Shown one piece after another: positions 6,873 through 7,993 of a stretch of 7,993 bases of DNA. Position 1 is the stretch's first letter, and every line of letters starts with the position of its first letter. The DNA lies in NCBI GenBank assembly GCA_002423365.1, contig DIVU01000058.1, forward strand, positions 1 to 7,993. The letters are read 5' to 3'. This stretch comes from Desulfuromonadaceae bacterium UBA6124. GTDB lineage: Bacteria > Desulfobacterota > Desulfuromonadia > Desulfuromonadales > Trichloromonadaceae. Both the position numbers and the translations under genes were made by a program. The notes below the pieces were generated by a model. It did no database searches and was not told the origin of the DNA. It worked only from the letters and a program-made list of their open reading frames with translations.

Positions 6873-7807
6873 CGACTATCGATGAGCAGGATCAGGCGTT
6901 TTTGAAAGGACTCACCCTCCTTTATGTGGAGGATGAGGAGGAAGTACGGACGCAGTTCGTCCGTTTTCTTTCGCGACTGGTCGGCAAATTGCTGGTCGCC
7001 CGTAACGGCGAGGAGGGCTTGGCGATTTACCACGGCCAGGCGCCGCACATGATTCTCACCGATATCCTCATGCCCGTTCGGGATGGCCTGGAGATGGCCC
7101 GGGAGATCCGCGCCGTCGACCGGAAGATCCCGATCCTCCTGCTGACCGCCTTCGAGCAGATCGAATATCTCAAGAATTCGATCAATATCGGCGTCGACAA
7201 GTATGTCACCAAGCCGGTCGATGGTCTGCACCTGCAACGGACCCTGCTGGAATGCGCGCGCCGTCTGCGCCTGGACCATGACCTGCACAGCGCCGCTCAG
7301 ACCGATCCCCTGACCGGCCTGGCCAACCGCCGCGAACTGATGAACCGCTTCAAGGCCGAGAGTGCCCGGTTGGAGCGGCACGGCGGCGTCTTTTCCTTTC
7401 TGCTCGCCGACATCGATCACTTCAAGCTGGTCAACGATACCTTCGGCCATCCGGCGGGGGATCAGGTGCTGAAGCGCGTCGCCGAAGTTTTGGCGAAATC
7501 GACGCGCGCCGAGGACGTCTGCGGCCGTTGGGGGGGGGAGGAATTCCTGCTGCTGCTGGCCAATACCGACGAGGCGGCGGCGCTGTCGGCGGCGGAAAAG
7601 CTGCGCCTGGCGGTGGGGGGACTGGTGACGGTCTGGGAAGGGCAGCCCATCGCCGTCACCCTCAGCTTCGGGGTTGGCTCGTATCGCCCCGGTATGAGTC
7701 TGGACGACAGCATCAAGGCCGTCGACAAGGCCCTCTATCGGGCCAAGGCGAATGGGCGCAACCGCTGCGAAGCGGCAACGGCGGCGGATGTCGCGCCGCC
7801 CGACTAG
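6869..7807 (+). CDS. REC-GGDEF response regulator, diguanylate cyclase
   Basis: A 312-residue soluble protein of the PleD/WspR functional type: phosphorylation of REC is expected to promote dimerisation and c-di-GMP synthesis. REC spans about 15-130 with acidic pair E21/D22, phospho-acceptor D65 (LTDILMP), T93 and K115 (KYVTKP). GGDEF spans about 143-300 with metal ligand D181, N189 and D198 for guanine, GGEEF at 222-226 and inhibitory RxxD (RAED, 213-216) five residues before it. No output residue is missing. I chose ATG 6869 because GGAG lies five nt upstream and it overlaps the kinase stop as ATGA; the earlier GTG at 6830 would add 13 residues inside the kinase gene. The kinase upstream is its probable partner. 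A run of nine G (7530-7538) encodes the W-G-G-E part of the active site. Confidence 0.95.
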   Translation: MTTIDEQDQAFLKGLTLLYVEDEEEVRTQFVRFLSRLVGKLLVARNGEEGLAIYHGQAPHMILTDILMPVRDGLEMAREIRAVDRKIPILLLTAFEQIEYLKNSINIGVDKYVTKPVDGLHLQRTLLECARRLRLDHDLHSAAQTDPLTGLANRRELMNRFKAESARLERHGGVFSFLLADIDHFKLVNDTFGHPAGDQVLKRVAEVLAKSTRAEDVCGRWGGEEFLLLLANTDEAAALSAAEKLRLAVGGLVTVWEGQPIAVTLSFGVGSYRPGMSLDDSIKAVDKALYRAKANGRNRCEAATAADVAPPD

Positions 7808-7835
7808 GAAAATTCAGGGACAGTTTGAGGGAAAC

Positions 7836-7865
7836 AAAAAAGGGCCGCGTCGACGGCCCTTTTTT
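7836..7865. terminator. Rho-independent terminator, probably bidirectional
   Basis: GGGCCG (7842-7847) pairs with CGGCCC (7854-7859) around a 6-nt loop. Six A precede the stem and six T follow it, so either strand gives a GC hairpin followed by a U-run. It begins 28 bp after the response regulator stop and lies between two convergent genes, so it likely ends both transcripts. Confidence 0.9.
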
Positions 7866-7895
7866 GTTGATGGATAAGATGGCCGGTCGCGGCGG

Positions 7896-7993
7896 TCAGG
7901 TCACTTTCAGGCTGCCCGCTTGTCCCTCTCGGATGGTGCCGATGCGATAATCGCCGCAGCCGGCGGCGCGCAGCCGCCGTTGCAGCTCGGCGG
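7896..7993 (-). CDS. C-terminal end of an unidentified convergent gene (partial)
   Basis: The minus strand is open from the right edge to TGA at 7898-7896, giving the last 31 residues, beginning AELQRRLRAAGCGDYRIG and ending SLKVT. The codon choice is GC-rich like its neighbours, and the stop lies 30 bp from the bidirectional terminator, which supports a real gene end. The fragment is too short to name a family. Its start and most of its length lie outside the window. Confidence 0.6.
   Translation of the reverse strand, partial: AELQRRLRAAGCGDYRIGTIREGQAGSLKVT

Noticed and set aside
421..7600. cGAMP-making (Hypr) GGDEF domains, known from Geobacter relatives
   Set aside because: All three domains have Asp at the specificity position (GHTTGD, GHLVGD, GHPAGD); Hypr enzymes carry Ser there.

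Overview
The window is almost entirely bacterial signal transduction. It holds four large genes in two divergent, tightly packed operons, all four tied to cyclic di-GMP, plus the tail of a fifth, convergent gene of unknown function. High GC, dense coding, a periplasmic c-type haem sensor domain and an abundance of PAS, Cache and GGDEF proteins suggest a Gram-negative anaerobe or metal reducer of the Desulfuromonadales/Geobacter kind. That assignment is inferred from style, not from a marker gene.

Left half, minus strand: a membrane diguanylate cyclase with a CxxCH haem-c sensor domain (3199 to 1904) is followed, through an ATGA stop/start overlap, by a CHASE4-PAS-GGDEF-EAL protein (from 1907) that runs off the left edge just inside its EAL domain. 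Right half, plus strand: a large hybrid-topology sensor histidine kinase (multi-pass membrane N-terminus, Cache-like periplasmic domain, HAMP, two PAS, HisKA-type H-box, HATPase; best start 3573) is followed, again through an ATGA overlap, by its likely partner, a REC-GGDEF response regulator (6869 to 7807). A strong hairpin with A and T tracts (7836-7865) closes this operon and probably also the minus-strand gene whose last 31 codons sit at 7896-7993.

The 373-bp divergent gap (3200-3572) carries the regulatory DNA. Its best signal is a near-consensus sigma-54 promoter (3439-3455) facing the kinase operon, with a perfect inverted repeat about 80 bp upstream of the expected start, where an enhancer-binding protein would sit.

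How the genes may work together: the haem protein and the kinase each read a periplasmic or membrane cue. The haem protein makes c-di-GMP directly. The kinase would make it through its phosphorylated REC-GGDEF partner. The CHASE4 protein may make or degrade it. All three GGDEF domains have intact active sites, intact RxxD inhibitory sites and the Asp that marks c-di-GMP rather than cGAMP synthesis. No mobile element, CRISPR array, tRNA or rRNA was seen.
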